Assembly (NCBI RefSeq): GCF_050389775.1
Contig: NZ_CP177144.1
Location: 2,790,001-2,854,000, forward strand
Direction: 5' to 3'
Source of the DNA: Marinibacterium sp050389775
Lineage (GTDB): Bacteria; Pseudomonadota; Alphaproteobacteria; Rhodobacterales; Rhodobacteraceae
Length of the DNA: 64,000 bases
Notes under the pieces: model-generated
What the model was told of the DNA's origin: nothing
What the model saw: only the letters and a program-made list of their open reading frames with translations
The model's database searches: none
Program-made: the position numbers and the translations under genes
Shown: piece after piece, positions 17,101 through 24,992 of the stretch
Position numbering within the stretch: position 1 is the stretch's first letter
How the letters are laid out: each line of letters opens with the position of its first letter

Positions 17101-19290
17101 CAGGATGGCCGGGAATACAGTGTCGGACACCAGCGGTTCGTCGGGGCGATCGGGGCGACGGCGGTGCCCGGTCTGCCAGGGTTGCTGCCATTGACGCGGA
17201 CAGTGACCATGGAACAGTTCGGCTCCAGCTCGACGGCGTCTGTCGTGGCAGACGACACGGCCGCCTATGAGGCGGCGCGTGACTGGCTCAAGAGCGTGGG
17301 AGGCGGCCGGATCCAGGGCTCCCTGGGTGTCACATACGGGCTGAGAAACACCGAACTGTCGGGCCAGGTGCCGTTCTATGGGCATGGCAAGGGGCTTGGT
17401 GGCCTCAAGGCGCTTGACACCTCCGACGGCACGACGGGGTGGCTGACCAACGATGATGTCGGCGCCGGAGGTGCGCGCGATTGCATTCGCCCGGGCATTT
17501 TCCACTGCGACCTCGACGGTACGGATCTGCCGTTCGATCGGTGGTTGACGAAACTCGACGGCACGCCGATCGCAAACCCGGACGACGATTATGTTCCCGG
17601 GGCCGGGGCCCTTGCCGCGGGCATTGCAGGTGTCGACCTGGAATGCAGCGTGTCGGGGGGCGAGGTCGTTTCGGGAACGGTCAACGCCGGTGGCGCAGGC
17701 TGGAAGATGCATCCGACCCATCCCTACCAGCCCGATACCGTCCTGCTGCACTTCGAGGGCGGAGGCGGCACCGGGGCCCGGGGGTATGGTGTGCTCACCG
17801 ACACCGGTTCGGGCTACACGATCACATCGATCGTCATCACGAACGGCGGCACGGGTTACACCAGTGCGCCGACCGTGACACCCAGGGGCGGGTATGCCGA
17901 CATCGATCTCCTGGTCGATCCGGCGGTCGACCGTCGAAACCCGAACTACGCGAATGCCGGCGCGGGTGTATTCTTCAAGCAGACGGTCGGCGCCCGGGTC
18001 GAGGATGTCCGGTTCATCGGGTTCCGTCGTATGACCCTGGGCGAAGGCGGCGGTCTGAACACTGTCTTCCGGGACCTGGAGTTCATCGACTGCGGCAAGG
18101 ATGACGATGCCTTCCATTGCATCTGGACCCAGTCGATCGGTAATCCGATCGAGCCGACCGGCGCCTTCGCGGATACCGAGAACATCACGATCGATGGCGT
18201 CTACATCGATGGCGCCGAGCGTTCGGCCGTGGCCTTCATGCCGACGAAGGGCGGCAAGCTGCGCAACCTGGTCGCCAAGGGCTGCGGCGAGTCAACGATC
18301 TTCATCAACAACAAGGCCAATTACAATGGCGGCCGGATCGTCATCGAGGACTGCGATCTGTCCGACGGCTACATGACGGACCTCGTGAGCCACCTGGTCG
18401 AGATCAATGGCGCCAGGAACATCACGCTGCGCCGCAACAAGTTCCGCGGTGGTGTCGAAACGGCGATCAATGCGCCGGGGACCAAGAACCTCAGGGTCTA
18501 CAAGAACGATTTCGAGGACAATTGCACGACGGCAACCAAGACCGGCGACGGTCGCAAGCCGTTCGGGCCATTCTCCGAGCGCTACGGCTTCAACCGGGGG
18601 GAACGCCCGGAATGCGGTGAGCAGCTGGACATCGAAAACGCGGCCTGGATCCGGATCGGCACGTTCGCCGGAGTCGGGGCGGAAAAGCAGGTTTGGCGCG
18701 AGAACGAGTTCAGCGAGAGCCGTGCGGTTCATGCCGGGCATGTCTTCGGGTTGGTCAAGTCGGGTGGCGACAACCTGTCGAAGGACATCTCGATCGTGAA
18801 GAACGAGTTCGGCTCGATGTTGACCCACGCGGGCGGCTCCATGGAACTGCTGAAGGCCGACATCGGAAACGTGTTTGATGCCGCTGTCCCGCTGAGGATC
18901 GCGGGCAACAACGGGCACGCGTCCGAGGCGCCGGCGATCGTGGCTGTGACGCTGACGGAAGCCGGGGTGTTTTCGTTGCGACCTGGGTTTCGGCCGCAGC
19001 TGGTCACTGTTGAGGCGCATACCTCTGCGGTGAATGATCTCTACACCGCCCGTGGCGCGATGTCGTGGCAGCGGGACGGCAGCCGAAACGACTACAGCTC
19101 GGCCATCGCCGACAACGGGGCGGGTGGTCAGGAAACGAGGTTCTTCGGTGAGGATCTCGTGCGGATCGTCGATGCGGGCGCGAACCAGATCTGTCGCGTC
19201 GAATTCGTCGGATGGCTGGAAGACGGCATCCAGCTGAACACCGCTCTGCTCACAGAGGATTGCGCGCTGCGCGTCACCATGACGCCCTGA
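14113..19290 (+). CDS. Tail fibre / tailspike protein with repeats and beta-helix
   Basis: A 1,725-residue protein if started at the ATG at 14113, which has GGAGGG 5-6 bp upstream; an in-frame start at 14047 has no ribosome-binding site. Residues about 200-640 carry repeated modules (GSTMHLLVNGG, KITLNNHKDWL, DSVFQPLDTVLTNTTASF), two of which are 124 residues long and almost identical at the DNA level. From about residue 1040 there is a pectate-lyase-like right-handed beta-helix (ADDTAAYEAARDWLKSVGGG, then runs such as ITIDGVYIDGAERSAVAF and NITLRRNKFRGG), which in tailspikes binds or cleaves surface polysaccharide. It is the probable receptor-recognition protein. Catalytic residues cannot be assigned by eye. 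Confidence 0.88.
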   Translation: MPAPTVDFSTTGTDPDNITLEDVQATVNTALAEFASVASSGDSDDLSEGVSNLFLSLSNLAGVINAVLSTGSGNLAEADRFLQYNDSLDALRVVSPAALRHVLLNGPGAVATLSADDVFLVGRDVVGGDGRKILWSDVLAEIGDTLVPGLAAKSTPVGADEFALSDSAASGAAKRLSFDDHWDNYLKAKADALYQPVRSVLTNTTASFTTAFETKLSGIEAGADQTTATSMGAALSAAATYDEDDLVGSTMHLMVNGGGVGRKITLNNHKDWLRGVFDSVFQPLDTVLTNTTASFTAPLQAKLDAIETGATGDQTGSEIATLYEGLSDVNRLTDALLTKLNGVAPGADVTSPATIGGAINSAGSYDESDLVGSTMHLLVNADGTGRKITLNNHKDWLRGVFDSVFQPLDTVLTNTTASFTSAFQAKLDAIEAGATGDQTGSEIATLYEGLSDVNRLTDALLTKLNGVATGADVTTAARISAVLTGGAALDEGDLDGSTMHVGINAGGAFSRITLNNFLDWAQDARYDVRYMRDGDDIAAAIGDGALVEAASIDGAEALGLRVGGAWGRTTLDQISDWLKVDLSGTFDLVTAQTLGAAISASAAFDEGDLVGSTMHLLVNGGGVGNKITLNNFLDWAQIRYDVRYMRGGDDIAAEIVDADTVGAADLEGSEAIGLASGGGWARADLSGLSEWFQGRYDLRYPLIADAEATAARFQLAASPARNLRAFSTETAGAPAEKADLPEANVVQHGLRGQVYQIEGAGQIAIREPMRLSNRVIEVVADVFRTSDPADPTGDAVELRAVWLNAAGAVMSSTLVDRIDKLKSADGVTTLSGRVSALPVGGVIPPPSTAVEVAFVFRTYGLDGWTAVEVLRQADVTNVHAVSEANLADTLAALEAAAAAAEAAAALVNSEVVDSIATLRGYSRPAGTGIVTVSSDSGAEDGAGGQFYYDGADSDTSDNGYSVVIGGDGARWKRVRDDGRFDLRAAAETALAAGWLPQDGREYSVGHQRFVGAIGATAVPGLPGLLPLTRTVTMEQFGSSSTASVVADDTAAYEAARDWLKSVGGGRIQGSLGVTYGLRNTELSGQVPFYGHGKGLGGLKALDTSDGTTGWLTNDDVGAGGARDCIRPGIFHCDLDGTDLPFDRWLTKLDGTPIANPDDDYVPGAGALAAGIAGVDLECSVSGGEVVSGTVNAGGAGWKMHPTHPYQPDTVLLHFEGGGGTGARGYGVLTDTGSGYTITSIVITNGGTGYTSAPTVTPRGGYADIDLLVDPAVDRRNPNYANAGAGVFFKQTVGARVEDVRFIGFRRMTLGEGGGLNTVFRDLEFIDCGKDDDAFHCIWTQSIGNPIEPTGAFADTENITIDGVYIDGAERSAVAFMPTKGGKLRNLVAKGCGESTIFINNKANYNGGRIVIEDCDLSDGYMTDLVSHLVEINGARNITLRRNKFRGGVETAINAPGTKNLRVYKNDFEDNCTTATKTGDGRKPFGPFSERYGFNRGERPECGEQLDIENAAWIRIGTFAGVGAEKQVWRENEFSESRAVHAGHVFGLVKSGGDNLSKDISIVKNEFGSMLTHAGGSMELLKADIGNVFDAAVPLRIAGNNGHASEAPAIVAVTLTEAGVFSLRPGFRPQLVTVEAHTSAVNDLYTARGAMSWQRDGSRNDYSSAIADNGAGGQETRFFGEDLVRIVDAGANQICRVEFVGWLEDGIQLNTALLTEDCALRVTMTP
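14710..15547 (+). repeat. Direct repeats inside the tail fibre gene (372-bp unit)
   Basis: The segment starting GTGCTGACSAACACGACGG occurs at 14710, 14971 and 15343. The last two are exactly 372 bp (124 codons) apart and are nearly identical for roughly 280 bp; the first copy is 261 bp long and lacks the part encoding GSEIATLYEGLSDVNRLTDA. More diverged modules with GSTMH and KITLNN follow to about 16050. Confidence 0.85.
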
Positions 19291-19303
19291 CCGGCACGCC
19301 GGT
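19290..19303 (+). terminator. Small hairpin after the tail fibre gene
   Basis: ACCGGCACGCCGGT is a self-complementary stem (5-6 bp) starting at the fibre gene stop, followed by TTCATTTCCC. It lacks a real T run, so it may only be a weak or attenuating terminator ahead of the endolysin. Confidence 0.3.
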
Positions 19304-19338
19304 TCATTTCCCTACACCCTGACGCATCGGAGAAAGAA

Positions 19339-20016
19339 ATGCCCTATCGCTCGCAAACGCGTGCGGTCCAGGAGGCTGTGGCCTCTCTGGGTCATGACCC
19401 CGGACCCGTGGACGGCCACTTCGGCGCGAAGACCCTGGCCGGTGTCGAAAGCTGGCTGGCCGCGAAGGGGGAACCCATGGCCTCCATCGCCGCAGAGGCT
19501 CCGCCCCTGGTCGACCAGCAGACGGCGGTGACCAGCAAGGCGACAGGCGAGATCCGGCAGGGATCGGCTGGGCACCTGGTGGATCACGTCATGCTGCATA
19601 CCGCGGCGACACCCGGCAGCTGGCCGTCGGGAAAGACCAACGCGCAGATGCTCGCGGAGATCCGTCGCTGGCATGTCGAAGACCGGGGCTGGTCCGACAT
19701 CGGGTATCACTTCGTGGTCTTTCCCGATGGCGCAGTCCTTCCCGGCCGCCCGGTCACGCGCGTCGGGGCGGGGTGCAAGGGTGTGAACTCAGGGGTGATC
19801 CACATCTGCATGATCCCCAGCCACACGATCACGGGCATGGGCCGGGCAGGGGATTTCTACACGCCGGCCTGCATTGCCGGGACAAGGGCGCAGATCGCCG
19901 ACATCGCCCGGTTGACGCCGATCACCCGCCTGTCCGGGCACAACGAACACGCCGCCAAGCTCTGCCCCGGGTTCCGGGTGCGGGACGAGGACTGGACCGA
20001 TCTTCAGGTCGCCTGA
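19339..20016 (+). CDS. Endolysin: N-acetylmuramoyl-L-alanine amidase with peptidoglycan-binding N-terminus
   Basis: This 225-residue protein has residues 1-45 (QTRAVQEAVASLGHDPGPVDGHFGAKTLAGV) as a PG_binding_1 helix bundle and residues about 70-215 as an Amidase_2 domain of T7-lysozyme type. Visible zinc and catalytic positions are His87 in MLHTAAT, Tyr123 in GWSDIGYH, His201 in SGHNEH, Lys207 and Cys209 in KLCPGF, matching the H/Y/H/K/C set of T7 lysozyme. It should cleave the MurNAc-L-Ala amide bond of peptidoglycan at lysis. There is no signal peptide, so export would need the holin. A GGAGAAAG ribosome-binding site precedes the ATG, and the holin candidate follows 24 bp later. Confidence 0.92.
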   Translation: MPYRSQTRAVQEAVASLGHDPGPVDGHFGAKTLAGVESWLAAKGEPMASIAAEAPPLVDQQTAVTSKATGEIRQGSAGHLVDHVMLHTAATPGSWPSGKTNAQMLAEIRRWHVEDRGWSDIGYHFVVFPDGAVLPGRPVTRVGAGCKGVNSGVIHICMIPSHTITGMGRAGDFYTPACIAGTRAQIADIARLTPITRLSGHNEHAAKLCPGFRVRDEDWTDLQVA

Positions 20017-20040
20017 CCGATCACAGAAAGGAGCATCACC

Positions 20041-20373
20041 ATGAACATCATCGACACCATCACGGCGGCCGCTGCGCCGATGCTGCTGGAGATCGTCGCC
20101 TCGATCGTGACCGCGCTGGTCGGCTGGGCTGTGCTGGAGATCAAGCGTCGGACCGGCCTGGAAATCGAGGAAAAGCACCGCGCTGCGCTGGAAGCGGCGA
20201 TCATGAGCGGGATTCGAGCGCTGATCGATCGGGACGAAAGCACGACCGCCCTGGATGCTGTCGAGGCCTATGTGCGCGAGAGCGTGCCCGATGCGATCCG
20301 GGCGCTGAAGCCCACCGATGCCGTGCTGCGCCAGAAAATCACCGGCGCGCTGCGGTCGCAGTTCGCGTTCTGA
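20041..20373 (+). CDS. Holin candidate, LLH-type
   Basis: This 110-residue protein has one N-terminal transmembrane segment (about residues 10-32, APMLLEIVASIVTALVGWAV) followed by a charged amphipathic helix region, resembling the phage LL-H holin family. It lies directly after the endolysin, with a strong AAAGGAG ribosome-binding site. Role in permeabilising the inner membrane for endolysin release is inferred from position and topology. Confidence 0.65.
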   Translation: MNIIDTITAAAAPMLLEIVASIVTALVGWAVLEIKRRTGLEIEEKHRAALEAAIMSGIRALIDRDESTTALDAVEAYVRESVPDAIRALKPTDAVLRQKITGALRSQFAF

Positions 20374-20380
20374 GGTGGCC

Positions 20381-21028
20381 ATGACGGACGAAAGCGGGAA
20401 GCCCGTCCGGCCGAGGCAATGGGCGCTCCAGCGTCTCGCGAACAAGGCGCTCGATTGGGCTGTGTTGGGTGTCCTGGCCGTTCTGGTTGGGCTGTTCGTC
20501 GAGCCGGTCCAGAAGCGGGCGGTGGCGGTCTGGAACACGCCGACCGTCATGGAAAGCATCCGGGCCGACCTGGAGGTGCAGAGCGACCGGATCGACGTCG
20601 TGGCAACGGAGATCCGGCGATTGAAGCAGCCCACCGCCGTGTTCGAGATGTCGACCTACAACACCGGGCCGATTGCCGGTTTCTGTGTCGAGAGCATGCC
20701 CTGCGAGATCAACGTCCGGATCCGGCGGCTGGTCGAGGCCCTGCCATGCGACATCGTCAAGGGATCGGTGCAATGGGGCTTCATCAATCCGAGGGCGGAT
20801 ACCTTCGTTCAGGCGCGGCGGATGGACCATGCGTCCGGCCGGAATATCGGGTCGAACTGGGAAGACATCACGATCGTATTGATGACCCCGCCGAACCTTG
20901 AGCCCGAAGCGTATTTTACCTTCGAGGCCTTTTACACCGGCTGCCCGGGCATGGCCGACAGCGACGATCCCATCAGCTTCAACAGCCCGCGCGACCTGTT
21001 CAAGATCCGCGCCCGCGGGACGGAATAG
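20381..21028 (+). CDS. Membrane-anchored protein of the lysis region, unknown function
   Basis: A 215-residue protein from the ATG at 20381, 7 bp after the holin candidate stop. It has one transmembrane helix near residues 24-42 (LGVLAVLVGLFVEPV), a short coiled segment, and a C-terminal globular domain with four cysteines (FCVESMPCEI, ALPCDI, YTGCPG) that is predicted to face the periplasm. Oxidised disulfides would suit that location. A spanin-like role is possible from its position but no lipoprotein partner is adjacent. I do not recognise the family. Confidence 0.6.
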   Translation: MTDESGKPVRPRQWALQRLANKALDWAVLGVLAVLVGLFVEPVQKRAVAVWNTPTVMESIRADLEVQSDRIDVVATEIRRLKQPTAVFEMSTYNTGPIAGFCVESMPCEINVRIRRLVEALPCDIVKGSVQWGFINPRADTFVQARRMDHASGRNIGSNWEDITIVLMTPPNLEPEAYFTFEAFYTGCPGMADSDDPISFNSPRDLFKIRARGTE

Positions 21029-21097
21029 GGGCAGGGCCAGGCCGTTGAAGGGGCTTCGCTGGCGGCCGCCAAACCGGAAACATCAAGGAGACCAACC

Positions 21098-21385
21098 ATG
21101 CCGAAAAACGCAAACGTGAGCTGCGCGCCGGGAACGTGGACCGAATTGACAGATGCGGATGTCGCGGCCATCCGCCTGCAGAACCTGGGCGGATATGCGG
21201 TGGACATCATGGCCACGTCCGACACCAGCGCTCCGTCTAGCGCAGTCGGGGCCCTGCGCCTGGACCCCCATGACATCCTGCCGGCGAACGTCGGTCTCTC
21301 GGACGTTTTCCCGGGGGTTGCGGCTGGCTACAGGGTTTGGGCGCGGTTTGAGCTGGGCGGCACCCTGTCGGTCTCTCACGCCTGA
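21098..21385 (+). CDS. Small phage structural protein, unknown
   Basis: This 95-residue protein has a good AAGGAG ribosome-binding site 8 bp upstream. It is a beta-rich small domain (GTWTELTDADVAAIRLQNLGG, then VDIMATSDTSAP) ending in GYRVWARFELGGTLSVSHA. The pattern resembles small head-fibre or decoration proteins found after lysis genes in Rhodobacterales prophages, but that is only a resemblance. Confidence 0.6.
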   Translation: MPKNANVSCAPGTWTELTDADVAAIRLQNLGGYAVDIMATSDTSAPSSAVGALRLDPHDILPANVGLSDVFPGVAAGYRVWARFELGGTLSVSHA

Positions 21386-21398
21386 CGGAGCGGGAACC

Positions 21399-22142
21399 AT
21401 GTCGAAACTGATTGGCCTCGGCTGCCCCGGCGTTCCGTTCCTGGTGGTGGGGGGCGGTGCGCCCTCCGTGCAGCAGCTGGCCGCCGAGTTCCTGGACGGC
21501 GCCGCTGGCGCCTATTACGACTTCACTGCGGGCGGCTCGCTCTGGCAGGACACCGGCGGCTCAATCGCGGCCGGGGTGGGCGACCCGGTCGGGCGCGTGG
21601 ACGATCTCGGCGGCGGCGACAACAACGCCGTGCAGGCCGACAACGCGGCCCGGCCCGTGCGCACCAGCTCCGGGATCAGCACCAACGGCACGAGCCAATT
21701 TCTCGACGCGGTGCTGGTCGGGGCGGCCAGCCAGACGTACCTGATGGACGTGACCTTTGCGTCGAGCTACGCCAGCCTGCAGCGCCTGGCCGGGCACAAC
21801 AACGGGGCGTCCAGTTACAACAATGTTGCCGTCACGGACACCGGCGTTCTCCGGTTCGGGCCGACCGACACGCCGGCCAATGTTGCAGGCGGTCGGCATA
21901 CGGTCGCCCTGATCCGGTCCGGATCGGACTGGGAAATTGCCGTGGACGGGGTCTCGGTCGCTTCGGGGAGCATCGGCGGCTCGATGTCGACGGTCCTGGC
22001 CACCTACATCGCCGCGCTCAATACCGAAGCATTCGGGACGATCTCTCATTTCGAGGGCGTGTTTCACCGCTTCGGGATCGTCGATCGGGCGATGTCCGTC
22101 GCTGAGACCGCCGACTTCCACGCGGCATGGAGTGCAGCATGA
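21399..22142 (+). CDS. LamG/concanavalin-like phage protein
   Basis: A 247-residue protein from ATG 21399 (GGAGCGGGAACC upstream). After a Gly-rich N-terminus it shows a jelly-roll pattern (AYYDFTAGGSLWQDTGG, TYLMDVTFASSYASLQRLAG, GGRHTVALIRSGSDWEIAVDG, FGTISHFEGVFHRFGIVDRAMS) typical of laminin-G/concanavalin-like lectin domains in phage tail-associated proteins. A carbohydrate-binding accessory adhesin is the best guess. The end overlaps the next start (ATGA). Confidence 0.65.
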   Translation: MSKLIGLGCPGVPFLVVGGGAPSVQQLAAEFLDGAAGAYYDFTAGGSLWQDTGGSIAAGVGDPVGRVDDLGGGDNNAVQADNAARPVRTSSGISTNGTSQFLDAVLVGAASQTYLMDVTFASSYASLQRLAGHNNGASSYNNVAVTDTGVLRFGPTDTPANVAGGRHTVALIRSGSDWEIAVDGVSVASGSIGGSMSTVLATYIAALNTEAFGTISHFEGVFHRFGIVDRAMSVAETADFHAAWSAA

Positions 22143-22519
22143 CCGACTTTACACGACACCTGTGGGCGGCAATCCCTGTGGCCCATGCCGATGCGGCCAA
22201 CCTCCTGTTGGCGTCACAGGGCCATGGCGCCGGCAATTTCGCGGTGCCGCTGGGGGCAGGGGGCACAGTGACCCATCTGGGCGTCAGGACGGTTGTGAGG
22301 CCGCCCTTTGAGGCCTGGCTTGAGGCGGTGGTATCGGGGTCCATGGCAATTGACGGCGCAGATCTCGGGACAGTGGCGGCGGCCATGTCGGCTCTGTCCC
22401 ATCAGTTCGCGACGCGGGCTGGCCCAGAGGATCAGGGTGGGGCTGGCTGGGCCGCGTTTCTGGCGGCCGAGGGGCTGCAGGAGGTTAGCCTGGAAGGCCG
22501 ATCGAGTGTGGTAACGTAG
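22139..22519 (+). CDS. Hypothetical phage protein
   Basis: This 126-residue protein is translationally coupled to the preceding gene through ATGA overlap. It begins MTDFTRHLWAAIPVAHADAANLL and is mostly alpha/beta with no motif I recognise. Its partner gene suggests an adhesin- or tail-associated role. An in-frame ATG at 22127 is an alternative start. Confidence 0.6.
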   Translation: MTDFTRHLWAAIPVAHADAANLLLASQGHGAGNFAVPLGAGGTVTHLGVRTVVRPPFEAWLEAVVSGSMAIDGADLGTVAAAMSALSHQFATRAGPEDQGGAGWAAFLAAEGLQEVSLEGRSSVVT

Positions 22520-22760
22520 CCGTCAGCCTGTCGGCTGGGCAGAGGAATTCCGGCTGGGTTTTTCTCGTGTTAGATCGGATGTTCAGGGCAGCGCATCCCT
22601 GTCTCAGGGACATGCTTCGGTTAACTCAATGTTAACTCGGCGAGCGCATTGTACCGCACTTAGGCAACTGCGTTCCAATGGCCCCATGTTGTAACCATGA
22701 CAGAAGAATTGACGAATCTTGACGGCATGCATAGCTTCCTACCGGTTGTGGGAGAGACGC
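22520..22760. promoter_or_regulatory. Transition from phage late operon to accessory genes; direct repeat GTTAACTC
   Basis: This gap holds a GC-rich region followed by a run of five T (22559-22563) that may end the late operon, although no clean hairpin precedes it. Base composition then drops. GTTAACTC occurs twice, at 22620-22627 and 22631-22638, exactly 11 bp apart, i.e. on one face of the helix, which is a plausible protein-binding site ahead of the gene at 22761. Confidence 0.4.
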
Positions 22761-23039
22761 ATGCAGGACCTGCCAAAAAAGAAGCTTGTCAAAGGCGAGG
22801 TAGTGCATCTGGACTACGCCACTCTGGAAAATGCCAGATACGAAGAGTGCAAGCTTGTCTACGAAGGTGGGCAGCCACCGAGCTTGATCAACGTAGACAT
22901 CATCGGATGCGAGTTCCTCTTCGAGGGGAAGGCGCAGAACACCATCAAGTTACTGCGGTACATCGTGGATTTAGGGGACGCACCTTTGGTTGTAAATCAG
23001 GTGCTGGGGCTCAAAAACTGGGGCCCACGGGATGGCTGA
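22761..23039 (+). CDS. Hypothetical accessory protein
   Basis: A 92-residue protein from ATG 22761 with GGAGAG 6 bp upstream. It begins MQDLPKKKLVKGEVVHLDYA and continues with a compact alpha/beta pattern (LINVDIIGCEFLFEGKAQN, IKLLRYIVDLG). The GC content and codon use are lower than in the structural genes, as for prophage cargo genes. Its stop overlaps the next gene by 8 bp, so the pair probably acts together. Function unknown. Confidence 0.55.
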   Translation: MQDLPKKKLVKGEVVHLDYATLENARYEECKLVYEGGQPPSLINVDIIGCEFLFEGKAQNTIKLLRYIVDLGDAPLVVNQVLGLKNWGPRDG

Positions 23040-23502
23040 GGCCGCAGTTGATAACATTTTGTCTGTTGTGGAAGGCGGCCGATCGCGCTCGGCTCATGCC
23101 GAGAGAAACAGTTTCGGCGGCGGTGGTGGAGATGGTGGGGAACCTGACGTGGACGCAGAAACTCAACGATACCTGGAATCCGAAGTGAGAGCCGCGAAGG
23201 CAGAGAACAGTGCAGCGTTTGCGCGCCTTGAGGCCAAGATCGACGGCATAGAGCCGGGTTCCACTTGGCAACAAAATGCGGGAATTGCCTTCGTTCTGTT
23301 TACCGCAGTTTTTGGTGTTTTGGCGTATGCAAGCGACCGGTTCGATAGTGGGGTCGGAGCAATGGGCGCAGTCGAGGAAGCCATTGATCGACAGCGAGAA
23401 ATCAATGCCTCTCAGGACGCTCGTTTGGACAAGATTCTGCGAGCTTTGGAGGAACAGGAGGCCCGGTCGGAGTCATCTCCTCCGAGCGGTAGTGATAGGT
23501 GA
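23032..23502 (+). CDS. Membrane protein with flanking coiled coils, unknown
   Basis: A 156-residue protein overlapping the previous gene by 8 bp. Domains in order: Gly-rich linker (about 28-37), coiled coil (about 42-72, RYLESEVRAAKAENSAAFARL), one transmembrane segment (about 82-100, AGIAFVLFTAVFGVLAYA), and a second coiled coil (about 114-148). It lacks a signal peptide. The layout suggests an oligomeric membrane-tethered partner of the small protein before it. Two-gene cassettes of this kind are common as prophage cargo; no function is recognised. Confidence 0.55.
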   Translation: MAEAAVDNILSVVEGGRSRSAHAERNSFGGGGGDGGEPDVDAETQRYLESEVRAAKAENSAAFARLEAKIDGIEPGSTWQQNAGIAFVLFTAVFGVLAYASDRFDSGVGAMGAVEEAIDRQREINASQDARLDKILRALEEQEARSESSPPSGSDR

Positions 23503-23900
23503 CGATCGGCTCGCCTCTCGCACCAAGAACTGCGTTTGTCGATATGCTCGCCGCCAGTTTTAACCCTGGGCAATAGGCATCGGGTCAGTTGATTGGCATG
23601 GCTTCCGCCGGGATCCCTGGGGGTTCCATGTCGGGGCAAGTGAAATACGAAGTCCGCCTCTTGCATCGGCTGGGCGCTGTTGAGCTGAGCTACTGTATCA
23701 CCGTTTTGGTCGAGCAAACCGTAATGCTGGGAAGGCAGTTCACCTAGGTGCATAGGCACCGCAAAGCTTAGCTGCGTCGGGTTCGATCTCATGGACCAAT
23801 ATGGGGAAAATGGTAACCGACAATTAACCATTTTTAGCTATAGGGTGAAGTCGGTGGGGCGCTGGATTGGAGTACAAAGATGGCACATGATCGCTCAAAG
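23503..23900. other. Intergenic region between convergent accessory genes
   Basis: About 400 bp with lower GC than the phage core. Short open frames exist on both strands but none has a convincing ribosome-binding site or protein-like composition. No clear terminator hairpin with T run was seen between the two convergent genes. It may be remnant DNA from cargo exchange. Confidence 0.4.
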
Positions 23901-24557
23901 TCACTCTTCCGGAGGTTTTTTCCGCGCTCTAAAGGTGGCAATCTCATTGCGAACAATGTCCCGTTGGAAGGCTTCAAAATCAGCTCGCTCAATCTCATTT
24001 TGATCGGGGTGAACTTGGGATCGTTTGCTATGTGGATTTGCCTGAAACTCTCCATGTGATCCACTCGAAGCCCGTTGGTCAAAGTTGCGGGACACTCCTT
24101 CGATAGCATCGATCAATCGTTCGACTTGTGCGTCTCGTCTTTTTTCGGCTTCAAGGGCTCTCTTGGCGTCCGATTGAGCCGATAGGAGTTGAAGAAATTC
24201 GAGCATGAGTAAGGCGAATGTAGCGCCAATGTTGAGCCACAAACCAAATTTTTCTGCAGCAACGGGGTCGGTTTCTGAAGCCTTCGCTACGGCTTCCGTC
24301 TTGCTTATCTCGCCGTCTCTTACCTGCTGGGCCAGAGACTGAATCTTGGCCAGAGTCTCATAGCTCCATGTTGGGCCAGAAATCAGTTCGATGGTATCGT
24401 CGGCGACATTCATGACGCCTTCTAAAATGTGTGCTATTTCGTTGCACCGCGGGCATCGGTCTTGCGCGTTCTCGACCGTCAATCCAATCACGTTCTTGAC
24501 TCCGATTGTGCTGTCGAAGACGAGCCCGCAGTTTCTGCAGAACGCTGGTAAATCCAT
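23901..24557 (-). CDS. Zinc-ribbon membrane protein with coiled coil, unknown
   Basis: A 218-residue protein. The N-terminus has a zinc ribbon built from two CxxC pairs (CRNC at residues 8-11 and CPRC near 35-38). A charged middle part is followed by a transmembrane segment (about 105-124, FGLWLNIGATFALLMLEFLQ), then a strongly charged coiled coil (DAKRALEAEKRRDAQVERL) and a disordered polar tail. It is convergent with the coiled-coil membrane protein at 23032. The composition (more Lys, Asn, Phe than neighbours) marks it as cargo. No family assigned. Confidence 0.55.
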   Translation of the reverse strand: MDLPAFCRNCGLVFDSTIGVKNVIGLTVENAQDRCPRCNEIAHILEGVMNVADDTIELISGPTWSYETLAKIQSLAQQVRDGEISKTEAVAKASETDPVAAEKFGLWLNIGATFALLMLEFLQLLSAQSDAKRALEAEKRRDAQVERLIDAIEGVSRNFDQRASSGSHGEFQANPHSKRSQVHPDQNEIERADFEAFQRDIVRNEIATFRARKKPPEE

Positions 24558-24665
24558 TGGGTTTCTCCTGGTACGACAGGCAGAAACTGACGGTTGTCAT
24601 TGATTCGCGCAAACTTTGAATGCTGCCAAGTTCTTGGGAGGGAGAACTGATCGGAATTTCCGGGG

Positions 24666-24968
24666 TTAGCTGTACTGGGCTGCGCGGGCGGCAGCACCAG
24701 CCTCAAGGGCTTCTTGTTCGGTGCGCCCTTCCTTGAGCGCGCCGTAGTATCCTTCATCGAAGGCGGTCCATTCGTGCCAGACCGCCCCGATGCCCCCGCA
24801 CTCTCTGCATCCGCTGCCGCGATGGCACTGCATCGCTTTCGAGTATTCTCCGGTCGGGACGCCTTCGTTGCTTTCGTGGCACCCGCTGCACGGATACCAC
24901 CAGCCGCCGTTTTCGGTCGTGACCTCTCGGAACGCTTCGACGTTCAGGGTGTCGCCTTTCATCGCCAT
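24666..24968 (-). CDS. Small zinc-finger-like phage protein
   Basis: This 100-residue protein has paired cysteines in a DnaJ-like arrangement (CSGC at 27-30, a single Cys near 48, then CRECGG near 54-59), suggesting a zinc-binding domain, followed by an alanine/glutamate-rich helix. On the minus strand it is preceded by CCCCCGGAGG 5-7 bp before the ATG. It is the last of five minus-strand small genes below the helicase, so it probably belongs to the same early transcript. Function unknown. Confidence 0.55.
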   Translation of the reverse strand: MAMKGDTLNVEAFREVTTENGGWWYPCSGCHESNEGVPTGEYSKAMQCHRGSGCRECGGIGAVWHEWTAFDEGYYGALKEGRTEQEALEAGAAARAAQYS

Positions 24969-24992
24969 ATCGGCCTCCGGGGGTTGGCTGGA

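Noticed and set aside
14602..18117. 1,171-codon open frame on the minus strand opposite the tail fibre gene
   Set aside because: It mirrors the fibre gene in a GC-rich shadow frame, with Arg/Gly/Asp/His-rich composition and no family motif; the plus-strand gene has a ribosome-binding site and recognisable domains.
1..22519. Gene transfer agent of the Rhodobacter type
   Set aside because: The gene set has GpA-type terminase, gpW, lambda-type portal, fused protease/capsid and nearby integrase, none of which is the RcGTA arrangement.
23412..23831. 139-codon minus-strand frame overlapping the coiled-coil membrane protein gene
   Set aside because: It overlaps a better gene, lacks a ribosome-binding site and has no recognisable domain.
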